From Butyrivibrio sp. NC3005 (lineage in GTDB: Bacteria > Bacillota > Clostridia > Lachnospirales > Lachnospiraceae), in contig NZ_AUKC01000013.1 in the NCBI RefSeq assembly GCF_000424545.1, forward strand, positions 1-64,000: 64,000 bases of DNA. Reading direction: 5' to 3'. This document shows, piece by piece, positions 27,099 through 34,999 of this stretch (position 1 is its first letter; every line of letters starts with the position of its first letter). The notes under the pieces are model-generated. The model did no database searches and was not told where the DNA came from. It saw only the letters and a list, made by a program, of their open reading frames with translations. Both the position numbers and the translations under genes were made by a program.

Positions 27099-27959
27099 AT
27101 GAAGAAAAAAGAAGAAGAAGTCAAAAAAGGTTTGCCTGCCTGGCAAGGTACATTTGGCGATCTTATGAATTTGCTACTTTGCTTCTTCGTACTTCTGTTT
27201 TCTATGTCTACTATGGACGCTGCAAAGTACGAGGAGGTTGCTGCTTCCTTTAGTTCGGCTTTTGGTATTTTAACAGGAGGTCAGGGCGCATTAGGAGATG
27301 GTGCTTTAATTGGTGATGGTATTTCACAGCTCAACAATCTTGGAACTATGTCTTCTTCAATGGGTAAAAAGACATCAGGTGAAGCTACAGAGGATAATGA
27401 TTCCAAAGAAGGTGATAAATCACAGGCCCAGATGGAAGTAGAACAGGAACAGCTTGAAGCTTCAGAGAATCTGGCAAGTCAGGTTACAGAAAGTCTTCAG
27501 AAAGATATGACAGAGCAGGAAAAACAGGAGCTTACAGAGGAAGAAGTCATATCTGATGTTACGCTAAATTATACGAGTCAATATGTACAGCTTACAATTA
27601 ACGGTTCAATTTTATTTGATTCAGGTAGTGCAGAAGTTAAGAACGATGCTCATGGCGTTTTAAATAAGGTTGGAGCAGTTCTTGAAACTTTCGCAGGAGG
27701 CACTATTGAAATAGAAGGTCATACTGATAATGTCCCTATTAAGAATTCAAAGTTTGCCAGCAATGATGAACTATCAGATGCGAGAGCCAGATCAGTCTTC
27801 TATTACCTGATAAAAAATACTGGTCTTGACCCGGCTAATATCAAGCATGCAGGTCGTGGAGATTATGTTCCTGTGGCTGATAACAAAACCGCAGAAGGAA
27901 GAGCCAAGAACAGAAGAGTAGAAATTAGGATTTATAATCCTCTAAGTCCTAACTATTAA
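27099..27959 (+). CDS. motB: Flagellar motor stator protein MotB
   Basis: Stator subunit of 286 aa that anchors the motor to peptidoglycan. A single transmembrane helix near residues 20-42 (GTFGDLMNLLLCFFVLLFSM) holds the proton-carrying Asp21. A charged linker with a Gln/Glu-rich stretch (about 105-155) follows. The OmpA-like peptidoglycan-binding domain is clear: SILFDSGSAEVKND, IEIEGHTDNVPI, LSDARARSVFYYL and GRAKNRRVEIRI. The start at 27099 fits the GGAG site six bases upstream; an in-frame TTG four codons earlier is less likely. Confidence 0.95.
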   Translation: MKKKEEEVKKGLPAWQGTFGDLMNLLLCFFVLLFSMSTMDAAKYEEVAASFSSAFGILTGGQGALGDGALIGDGISQLNNLGTMSSSMGKKTSGEATEDNDSKEGDKSQAQMEVEQEQLEASENLASQVTESLQKDMTEQEKQELTEEEVISDVTLNYTSQYVQLTINGSILFDSGSAEVKNDAHGVLNKVGAVLETFAGGTIEIEGHTDNVPIKNSKFASNDELSDARARSVFYYLIKNTGLDPANIKHAGRGDYVPVADNKTAEGRAKNRRVEIRIYNPLSPNY

Positions 27960-27976
27960 AAAGATGGAGGCTGAAC

Positions 27977-28501
27977 ATGAAAAGAAACTTGCTATCAATC
28001 ATTATATTGGCGTTGCTTTTAGTCAATATTGTAATGAGTGCTATTATGTTGATTTCTGTGATGAATACAAATCAGAAGACAGCTGATGTCATCAGTAAAA
28101 TTGCAGAATCACTCGAGATTGAAACAACTTCTAATAATTCAGGAGCATCTTCATTTGGAAGAGATGCTCAGGATATCCCGGCATCCGAGTCAGCGAACTA
28201 TGAGATTAAGGAGTTGACACTTGCACTTTCGGATGGAAATTATCTTCAGTGCAGTGTTGTATTCTCAATGGATACACAGGCAGCAGATTACGCCACAATG
28301 GGAACAAGCGATACTCTTTCAGGAGCAGAGAGTAAGATAAAATCCATTATTACAGATGTGGTAAGTTCCTACTCAATTGATACTGTATCTTCCAGCAAAA
28401 AAGAAATAGAGAAAGCTATTTTGGAGAGAATGCAGGAATACTTTAAATCAACATTTATTTATGAGGTCAGCTTTAGCCAGTTTATTCCTGTTAAGACCTG
28501 A
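27977..28501 (+). CDS. fliL: Flagellar basal body-associated protein FliL
   Basis: Membrane protein of 174 aa that surrounds and supports the stator. An N-terminal transmembrane helix (LLSIIILALLLVNIVMSAIM) is followed by a short polar linker and the FliL domain: EIKELTLALSDGNYLQCSV, a middle helix and the C-terminal LERMQEYFKSTFIYEVSFSQ ending FIPVKT. Family sequence similarity is low, so position between motB and fliM adds weight. The site gatggagg lies just before the ATG. Confidence 0.85.
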   Translation: MKRNLLSIIILALLLVNIVMSAIMLISVMNTNQKTADVISKIAESLEIETTSNNSGASSFGRDAQDIPASESANYEIKELTLALSDGNYLQCSVVFSMDTQAADYATMGTSDTLSGAESKIKSIITDVVSSYSIDTVSSSKKEIEKAILERMQEYFKSTFIYEVSFSQFIPVKT

Positions 28502-28554
28502 TTTGGTAGCTAATAACAAGGTGATTCATGAAAACCTAAGGCAGGTGAGAAGAT

Positions 28555-29535
28555 TTGAGTGAAGTCCTTTCGCAAAATGAGATAGACAACCTACTAGCAG
28601 CTTTATCTAGCGGTGAAGTAGATGTTGAGGAGATGTCAAAAGGGGATGAAAAGAAAGTCAAAGATTATGACTTTAAACGTCCTGCCAAGTTCTCGAAAGA
28701 ACACCTGAGAACGCTGGAAATAATTTTTGAACATTATGGGCGACTCCTTGCTACGACACTTCCTTTGTACCTTAGAAAAAATGTACAGGTTTCGGTTGAA
28801 AACTCAGAAACAGTTACATTTTCTGAATTTTCAAATGCTTTGAGTAACCCTGTAATACTTGGAATTGTAAATTTTCATCCACTCCAAGGCCAGATTGTTG
28901 TTGAACTACAGTCAAATGTTGGATTTGCATTCATTGATCGAATGCTTGGCGGAGAAGGAAATGGAATAGATAAGCCAAGAGCATTTACAGATATTGAGAT
29001 GCCTCTTATCGAAAAGCTTATGACAATCTGTATTCAACAGATGATTGAACCTTGGGAAAACGTATTAGCTATAGATCCTATATTAGATAGAATTGAGACT
29101 AACCCGCAGTTTGCACAGGTAATTTCACCAACTGATATGATTGCGATTGTTACGCTTAATATCAAACTTGGTGAAATTGAAGGTCTCATGAATTTCTGTT
29201 TACCTTATTTCACTCTTGAGAGTGTAATGGATCACTTGAATACTAAATACTGGTATTCGAGTATGCAGAAACATGCAGAAGAAAATGATACAGTCTACAT
29301 GGAATCAATGGTTAGAAGAGTAAGGGTTCCAGTTACGGCTGTTCTTGGAAAATGCAGAGTTTCAGTTGCAGATTTTTTGCAGCTTCAAATAGGAGATATT
29401 ATAAGGGTGGATACGCGTGTAGATAGAGAGATGCATGTGTATGTCGGAGATATTGATAAGTTTACAGCACTACCTGGAACTGTGAATGACAAAAATGCTG
29501 TTCGCATAACATCAGTCATAAGAGAGGAGGATTGA
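28555..29535 (+). CDS. fliM: Flagellar motor switch protein FliM
   Basis: C-ring protein of 326 aa that binds phospho-CheY and passes the signal to FliG. The N-terminal CheY-binding peptide is LSQNEIDNLLAALSSG. The middle CheC-like domain begins about residue 45 with FKRPAKFSKEHLRTLEIIFE, and the C-terminal SpoA domain ends VGDIDKFTALPGT. The start is TTG behind aggtgag, supported by the position of the binding peptide at residues 5-14. The gap to fliY is 4 bp. Confidence 0.95.
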   Translation: MSEVLSQNEIDNLLAALSSGEVDVEEMSKGDEKKVKDYDFKRPAKFSKEHLRTLEIIFEHYGRLLATTLPLYLRKNVQVSVENSETVTFSEFSNALSNPVILGIVNFHPLQGQIVVELQSNVGFAFIDRMLGGEGNGIDKPRAFTDIEMPLIEKLMTICIQQMIEPWENVLAIDPILDRIETNPQFAQVISPTDMIAIVTLNIKLGEIEGLMNFCLPYFTLESVMDHLNTKYWYSSMQKHAEENDTVYMESMVRRVRVPVTAVLGKCRVSVADFLQLQIGDIIRVDTRVDREMHVYVGDIDKFTALPGTVNDKNAVRITSVIREED

Positions 29536-29539
29536 GTGG

Positions 29540-30694
29540 ATGGATGGAACGCTGTCGCAGGATGAAATAAATGCCCTGTTAAATGGCATGGATAGCTCTG
29601 ACAACGCTGCTTCCGATGGTGATGCACAGGGGGGAAGCGATTCGTCCTCAGGAATAGATGAGTCGATTCTTACAGATGTTGAGAAAGACGCCGTTGGCGA
29701 AGTTGCAAATATATGTATGGGCTCTTCAGCCACAACATTGTTTTCGTTGCTGAACCAAAAAGTCAGCATTACGACACCACGGGTTGAACTTGCTAATTGG
29801 GATACTATCATAGAAGACTATGAAAGACCGTGTGTATTTGTTCAGATTAAGTACACAATCGGATTAGACGGTATGAACATCATGATTATGAAAGAACGTG
29901 ATGTTCTTGTTATCACTGATCTTATGATGGGTGGTGATGGAACTAATATCGAAGGAGAGGTTGGAGAACTGCAGCTTTCCGCTATTTCAGAGGCGATGAA
30001 CCAGATGATGGGTGCTTCGGCAACATCACTTTCATCCATGATTAACGAAAAAGTTGATATCTCACCGCCTCAGGCGATAAGACTTGCAACCTCTAATACG
30101 GATCCGGCTGAAATTGCAGAATTTTTACAACAGACTTTTGTAAAAATAACATTCAGAATGCAGATTGGCGATTTGGTAGATTCAACCATAATGCAGTTGT
30201 ATCCGGTTGATTTTGCCAAGAGTTTGTATGAAACATTCTCTACAACTCAACCAGATAGTGATTCATCTTCGTCTCCGCCTCCTGCACCAGCACCTACACC
30301 AGCGCCTTCAGCTCCACCGCCGATGGCAATGGATCCGATGATGCAACCACAAATGGCTATGCCTCAGATGGGAATGCCTCAAATGGCACCGATGCAAAAT
30401 ATGAATGTACAACCAGCTCAATTTCAAACATTTAATCCAAATACACTTATTGGTCCGGGTGGAGAGAATATTTCTCTTATTAAAGACGTACCACTTGAAG
30501 TAACGGTAGAACTCGGCAGAACACATAAGCCGATTTCTGATATCCTGGATTTTGCTCCGGGAACGATTATAGAACTTGATAAGATTGCAGGCGAACCTGT
30601 TGACGTGCTTGTTAACGGCAAGTTCGTAGCAAAAGGTGAAGTAGTAGTAATCGAAGAAAGCTTCGGAGTAAGAGTAACAGAGATAATAAAGTAA
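29540..30694 (+). CDS. fliY: Flagellar motor switch phosphatase FliY (FliN domain fused)
   Basis: C-ring protein of 384 aa typical of Firmicutes. It starts with a FliM-like CheY-binding peptide (LSQDEINALLNGM). A CheC/CheX-like CheY-P phosphatase region follows with two active-site helices: VGEVANICMGSSATTL (about residues 53-68) and ISEAMNQMMGASATSL (about 150-165). A Pro/Met/Gln-rich linker (about 235-290) leads to the C-terminal FliN (SpoA) domain (VPLEVTVELGRTHKPISDIL, FVAKGEVVVIEESFGVRVTE). It both builds the switch and ends the CheY signal. Confidence 0.94.
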   Translation: MDGTLSQDEINALLNGMDSSDNAASDGDAQGGSDSSSGIDESILTDVEKDAVGEVANICMGSSATTLFSLLNQKVSITTPRVELANWDTIIEDYERPCVFVQIKYTIGLDGMNIMIMKERDVLVITDLMMGGDGTNIEGEVGELQLSAISEAMNQMMGASATSLSSMINEKVDISPPQAIRLATSNTDPAEIAEFLQQTFVKITFRMQIGDLVDSTIMQLYPVDFAKSLYETFSTTQPDSDSSSSPPPAPAPTPAPSAPPPMAMDPMMQPQMAMPQMGMPQMAPMQNMNVQPAQFQTFNPNTLIGPGGENISLIKDVPLEVTVELGRTHKPISDILDFAPGTIIELDKIAGEPVDVLVNGKFVAKGEVVVIEESFGVRVTEIIK

Positions 30695-30725
30695 ACCAGA
30701 CTCATAAAAAGAATGGAGAGTAACG

Positions 30726-31088
30726 ATGGCACAGAATGTTTTAATTTGCGATGATGCAGCATTTATGAGAATGATGATCAAGGATATCCTCAGCAAGAAT
30801 GGCTACAACGTAGTCGGCGAAGCTGAGAATGGTGCTAAAGCTGTTGAGAAATACAATGAGCTTAAGCCTGATTTGGTGCTTATGGATATCACCATGCCTG
30901 AGATGGATGGAATCCAGGCGCTTAAGAAAATTAAAGAAGGTGATGCAAACGCAAAGGTAATCATGTGCTCTGCAATGGGTCAGCAGGCTATGGTAGTTGA
31001 AGCAATTCAATCAGGTGCAAAGGATTTCATTGTTAAGCCATTCCAGGCTGATCGTGTTCTCGAAGCTGTAAAAAAGGTTATTGGCTAA
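30726..31088 (+). CDS. cheY: Chemotaxis response regulator CheY
   Basis: Single receiver domain of 120 aa that carries the phosphate signal from CheA to the switch. The acidic pocket (Asp9, Asp10), phospho-acceptor Asp54 in VLMDITMPEMDG, Ser82 in MCSAMG and Lys104 in FIVKPF are all present. It sits between the switch and export-gate genes, the common Firmicutes position, and its stop codon touches the start of fliO. Confidence 0.95.
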   Translation: MAQNVLICDDAAFMRMMIKDILSKNGYNVVGEAENGAKAVEKYNELKPDLVLMDITMPEMDGIQALKKIKEGDANAKVIMCSAMGQQAMVVEAIQSGAKDFIVKPFQADRVLEAVKKVIG

Positions 31089-31490
31089 ATGGACGCGAGC
31101 TCATTTGCTCAGTTTTTTACCGTCATTCTCCTATTTGTCCTTGTGCTTGGGTTAACGGCATTTGCAACAAAAAAGATTGCAGGATTCCAGAGAACCCATG
31201 CACAAGGCACTAATATTGAAATCATTGAATCTTATCGTCTGTCACAGACTAAGGTTATTGAAATTGTTCGGCTAGGTTCAAAATACGTAGCCATTTGTGT
31301 ATGCCAGGATACTGTGACAAAGCTTTGTGATCTTTCATCCGAGGACGTGGAAGCTTTCGAGGTAAAAAGTGATAAGAATAGCTTTGATTCTTTATTCAGG
31401 AGAATAAAAGGTGAAGTAAGTTCTGATGTGGATGCAGGGACACTACAAAATTCGCAAAGTAAAAAGGATGGGGATCTGACCGATATATGA
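31089..31490 (+). CDS. fliO: Flagellar biosynthesis protein FliO
   Basis: Small membrane protein of 133 aa that helps the export-gate protein FliP assemble. One N-terminal transmembrane helix (FFTVILLFVLVLGLTAFATK) is followed by the FliO domain: IEIIESYRLSQTKVIEIVRL and GSKYVAICVCQDTVTKLCDL. The C-terminal tail is polar. The ATG follows the cheY stop directly, and its end overlaps fliP by 4 nt, so translation is coupled. Confidence 0.88.
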   Translation: MDASSFAQFFTVILLFVLVLGLTAFATKKIAGFQRTHAQGTNIEIIESYRLSQTKVIEIVRLGSKYVAICVCQDTVTKLCDLSSEDVEAFEVKSDKNSFDSLFRRIKGEVSSDVDAGTLQNSQSKKDGDLTDI

Positions 31491-32428
31491 GTAATCATAA
31501 GGGTACGGAAAGTCTAAAAAAATTATGGATTAAGGCACTTATGTCTACGGCAATGCTAGCTATACTTGTGCTTATCCTTGGTGGTATCACATCAACTGTA
31601 TCCTATGCTACAGAAAAAGGCTCTACAATTGTAAATGATACAACCCCTACAGATCCTACAAGAGATCGAAAGAGTAATCTGACTGGTTCTAAAAAGGAAA
31701 GAACAAATGTTAATGAACCCGGAACCGCAAAAGATGAAGAGGATCTGAAAAAACTAAATATTGCTAATACAGTTACTGTTACCTATGACAATGGTAACGG
31801 TTCTTTAAATGGCAGTTTGCGAATACTTCTGACGCTCACACTTATTTCACTTGCTCCAACTCTTATTATTATGGTGACGTCATTTACGCGTATCATCATA
31901 GTTCTTCATTTTACAAGAACAGCCCTTAATACGCAGACTGCACCACCTAATATGGTACTTGTAGGTCTTGCGCTTTTTCTGACTTTCTATATTATGCAGC
32001 CTACAATAAATGCTATTTATACTAATGCTTATGTTCCTTTTGAAAGCGGGAGGATAGATCAGGAGCAGGCTATTGAAGCAGCAATTACTCCCATAAGAGA
32101 ATTCATGTATCCACAAACTCAGAGAAAAGATGTGGAAATGTTCATGGAAATCAGCGATCAGAAATGGGATGGTACTCTTGAGAATATTCCTACAACAATA
32201 TTAATACCAAGCTTTATGGTAAGTGAACTTAGATCAGGATTCATTATAGGTTTTTTGATTTATGTTCCTTTTATAGTTATTGATATGGTAGTTGCATCAG
32301 TACTTATGAGTATGGGTATGATGATGTTGCCTCCTACTACAATTTCCATGCCATTTAAGATTCTTTTGTTTATTCTTGCAGATGGCTGGAATCTTATTAT
32401 AGGAAATGTAGTAAGAACGTTTTATTAG
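31487..32428 (+). CDS. fliP: Flagellar export-gate protein FliP
   Basis: Core of the type III export channel. The protein is 313 aa. A signal-peptide-like helix lies at about residues 14-42, then a polar stretch of about 60 residues, then the conserved core: LTLTLISLAPTLIIMVTSFT, RIIIVLHFTRTALNTQTAPP, NMVLVGLALFLTFYIMQP, IPSFMVSELRSGFIIGFLIY and the C-terminal helix near GWNLIIGNVVRTF. The polar insert between signal and core makes it longer than the common 220-260 residues. The start overlaps fliO by ATGA. Confidence 0.95.
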   Translation: MSNHKGTESLKKLWIKALMSTAMLAILVLILGGITSTVSYATEKGSTIVNDTTPTDPTRDRKSNLTGSKKERTNVNEPGTAKDEEDLKKLNIANTVTVTYDNGNGSLNGSLRILLTLTLISLAPTLIIMVTSFTRIIIVLHFTRTALNTQTAPPNMVLVGLALFLTFYIMQPTINAIYTNAYVPFESGRIDQEQAIEAAITPIREFMYPQTQRKDVEMFMEISDQKWDGTLENIPTTILIPSFMVSELRSGFIIGFLIYVPFIVIDMVVASVLMSMGMMMLPPTTISMPFKILLFILADGWNLIIGNVVRTFY

Positions 32429-32456
32429 CAGAGGATTAAAAAAGGAGAAATGGCGT

Positions 32457-32726
32457 ATGGATGTAGATATAGTAAGCCAAATCATTAGAGAGGCGTTATA
32501 TTTGGTAATTCAGGTTTCTGCGCCTATACTTCTTATAAGTATGTGTGTAGGTCTATGCGTTTCTATTTTCCAAACGATGACCTCTATTCAGGAGCAGACA
32601 TTAACATTCGTTCCTAAAGTTCTCGTTACATTTATTACCATTATCCTTCTTGGTAACTGGATGGGCACTAGAATAACAGACTATATGACGAAACTTTGGG
32701 GGAATTTTACTTTGTATATAAGGTGA
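32457..32726 (+). CDS. fliQ: Flagellar export-gate protein FliQ
   Basis: Small gate subunit of 89 aa with two transmembrane helices: ALYLVIQVSAPILLISMCVG with the following residues, and FVPKVLVTFITIILLGNWMG. The signature SIFQTMTSIQEQTLTFVPK lies between them. It packs around the FliP-FliR core. The strong site aaaaggag precedes the ATG. Confidence 0.95.
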   Translation: MDVDIVSQIIREALYLVIQVSAPILLISMCVGLCVSIFQTMTSIQEQTLTFVPKVLVTFITIILLGNWMGTRITDYMTKLWGNFTLYIR

Positions 32727-32753
32727 TATTTTTTAATACAAGGATTTGGGGAA

Positions 32754-33536
32754 ATGATAGATTATTCTTTTTCATACGGTGATTTAGAATATTTTTTATT
32801 GATACTGATACGGGTGTCTGCATTTGTGTATGTAGCACCCTTTTTCTCGATTAAAGGGATTCCGAGGCTTATGAAAGTGGGATTTTCTGTCTTATTGAGC
32901 ATGATGCTCTATGATGTAGTCCCTAGAGAAAGTATTGTATACAGTGATGTGTTAGGATATGCATTTTTGGTGGCAAAAGAAGTATTTGCCGGAGTGACAT
33001 TGGGATTTTCTGCCCAGATTTGTATTCTTATATGTACATTTTCAGGACATATAGTTGATATGATGACTGGCCTTTCTATGGTGTCCATCATGGATCCTTC
33101 ATCCAATCAGCAGGTTACAATAACAGGCGCATTGTATCAGCAGGTTATGATGGTAATACTGGTAATAACCGGAATGTATAGATTTCTGATAAGAGCTATT
33201 GCGGATTCTTTTATTGTTATTCCTGTCAATGGAACAGTGATTAATTCCGGAAAGCTTTTAACAGTTATAACTGAGTTCTTGAGAGATTATGTCATTATAG
33301 GTTTTAGAATAACACTTCCTGTTTTTATCATCATGTTTACAATGAATATTGTACTTGGTGTTTTAGCTAAAGTTTCTCCTCAACTGAATATGTTTGCAGT
33401 TGGTATTCAGATTAAGATTTTAGTGGGGCTTAGCATTATGTTTCTTACTTGCGGAATGCTAGGCAGCGCAGCAGATTTTATTTTTTCTACTATGAAAACT
33501 TTGATGCAGGAGTTTGCGTATGGATTACAGCCTTAG
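32754..33536 (+). CDS. fliR: Flagellar export-gate protein FliR
   Basis: Gate subunit of 260 aa with about six hydrophobic helices, which fits with FliP and FliQ in the export channel. Family features include LILIRVSAFVYVAPFFSIKG near the start, VAKEVFAGVTLGFSAQICIL in the middle and GVLAKVSPQLNMFAVGIQIK near the end. Its 3' end overlaps flhB by 17 nt, so the two are translationally coupled; in some Clostridia they are fused. Confidence 0.94.
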   Translation: MIDYSFSYGDLEYFLLILIRVSAFVYVAPFFSIKGIPRLMKVGFSVLLSMMLYDVVPRESIVYSDVLGYAFLVAKEVFAGVTLGFSAQICILICTFSGHIVDMMTGLSMVSIMDPSSNQQVTITGALYQQVMMVILVITGMYRFLIRAIADSFIVIPVNGTVINSGKLLTVITEFLRDYVIIGFRITLPVFIIMFTMNIVLGVLAKVSPQLNMFAVGIQIKILVGLSIMFLTCGMLGSAADFIFSTMKTLMQEFAYGLQP

Positions 33537-34644
33537 GCTTTCCTACAATCTACAGTTCTTTGCAAAAGAAGGCCCTGGCGGTGAGAAAACCGAAGAGCCT
33601 ACTTCTAAACGTCTTGGTGATGCCAGAAAAAAAGGTCAGGTAGCCAAGAGTCAGGAGATAACTGTAGCTGCTGATTTGTTTGCTTTTTTTATATTGCTAA
33701 AAGTTTTTTCAGATATCCTTGGTAACAGAATAATAAATATTTTTAGAAGGTCTTATAACGATATTCCAGATCATATGAAGCAAATTAATGGAAGAATGCC
33801 GTTTAAGACCATGCATACAGAACTTGTAAGAATACTTTTGGAGGTATTGATTACAGCTGCACCTTTTTTTATAGCAGGTGTGGTGCTGGCTCTTTTGTGT
33901 AATTACATTCAGTTTGGATTTAAGGTTGTAACAGAACCATTGAAGCCAAAGCCTGATAAGTTTAATCCTATCAATGGTCTTAAGAGAATTTTTTCAATGC
34001 AGTCTATCTTTAATCTTATTAAATCTCTTTTGAAAATAACATTGATAAGTGCGATGGTGTTTATAACACTTACCAGAAGAAAAGAGTCAATTTTTCTACT
34101 ATATGGAATATCGCTTAATCAGGGAATCTCTCTTATGTGGGATATCATGATTGAAGTAGGAATACGATGTGCGGCAGTTTATATGATAGTGGCATTTATA
34201 GATTTCGTTTATCAGAAACATAAATTCCACGAAGATATGAAGATGACTAAACAGGAAGTAAAGGATGAATATAAAGACTCTGAAGGTGATCCTCAGATAA
34301 AGGCAAAGCAGAAACAGAAAATGCGTGAGCAGTCAATGCGAAGGATGATGAAAGAATTGCCAAAGGCAGATGTAGTAATCACTAACCCAACGCATATAGC
34401 TGTTGCACTAAGTTACCATGAAGGAGAAGATATAGCCCCTAGAGTAGTAGCTAAAGGAGAAGATTTCCTTGCGAAGAAAATTAAAGACGCTGCTAAAGAA
34501 CATGGAATTGAAATTGTAGAAAACAAACCACTAGCCAGAATGCTCTATGCAAACGTTGACGTAAACGAATTCATACCACCAGAACTTTATAAAGCAGTGG
34601 CAGAAGTACTCGCATACGTATATAAGCTTAAAGGCAAGGTATGA
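33520..34644 (+). CDS. flhB: Flagellar export switch protein FlhB
   Basis: Membrane protein of 374 aa that controls substrate specificity of export and responds to FliK. The N-terminal cytoplasmic motif EEPTSKRLGDARKKGQVAKS is typical, four transmembrane helices follow, and the cytoplasmic domain contains the self-cleavage site NPTH at residues 289-292 (cut between Asn289 and Pro290). The start at 33520 is set by CAGGAG seven bases upstream; a TTG two codons earlier is weaker. The stop codon lies inside the D palindrome of repeat copy R3, so the repeat supplies the end of the reading frame. Confidence 0.95.
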   Translation: MDYSLRLSYNLQFFAKEGPGGEKTEEPTSKRLGDARKKGQVAKSQEITVAADLFAFFILLKVFSDILGNRIINIFRRSYNDIPDHMKQINGRMPFKTMHTELVRILLEVLITAAPFFIAGVVLALLCNYIQFGFKVVTEPLKPKPDKFNPINGLKRIFSMQSIFNLIKSLLKITLISAMVFITLTRRKESIFLLYGISLNQGISLMWDIMIEVGIRCAAVYMIVAFIDFVYQKHKFHEDMKMTKQEVKDEYKDSEGDPQIKAKQKQKMREQSMRRMMKELPKADVVITNPTHIAVALSYHEGEDIAPRVVAKGEDFLAKKIKDAAKEHGIEIVENKPLARMLYANVDVNEFIPPELYKAVAEVLAYVYKLKGKV

Positions 34645-34786
34645 CTTCTTGTCACTTACATTCAGAAACTCGCATTTACTGCGAGTTTCGTGAGAACAAA
34701 AGTCAAGTGGCAAACTGGTCCAAGACGAAGCCTTTTCAAATGGACAGTTTGCGTAGTTTTTGGAACGTAGTGACAAAAAACTATAG
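34641..34786 (+). repeat. Modular palindromic repeat, copy R3 (modules D-C-B-A)
   Basis: Begins in the last codon of flhB with half palindrome D (atgacttcttgtcac), then hairpin C (AAACTCGCA / TGCGAGTTT), hairpin B (CAAACTG / CAGTTTG with GTCC/GGAC and a damaged AAGAC-GAA-GCCTT tip) and end motif A (gtgacaaaaaactatag). The orientation is opposite to R1. It lies within the flagellar run, between flhB and flhA. Confidence 0.88.
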
Positions 34787-34999
34787 AATCATATCGAAAA
34801 TAACGAAAGAATTCTTTAGTGATAAATGTTTAAAATATCGTTAATTTACGATGCAAAATTTAGGAAAATTTGATAAAATAATGATAAAGGGTTGAAAATC
34901 AAAATAAAGCATGTTTACATGCGCTTTATTTTGATTTTACAATCCGAATATTTTTCTTTTTATTACTCCAGATAGAAATCCAAGGAAGGGGGTGAAAGT
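34787..34999 (+). promoter_or_regulatory. flhA leader with a strong hairpin
   Basis: AT-rich region between repeat R3 and flhA. A perfect 16-bp stem AAAATCAAAATAAAGC (34895-34910) pairs with 34923-34938; inner ATG/CAT bases extend it. No T tract follows. It may separate flhA transcription from the upstream operon. The GGAAGGGGGTG site of flhA lies at the right edge. I cannot place a promoter with confidence. Confidence 0.5.
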
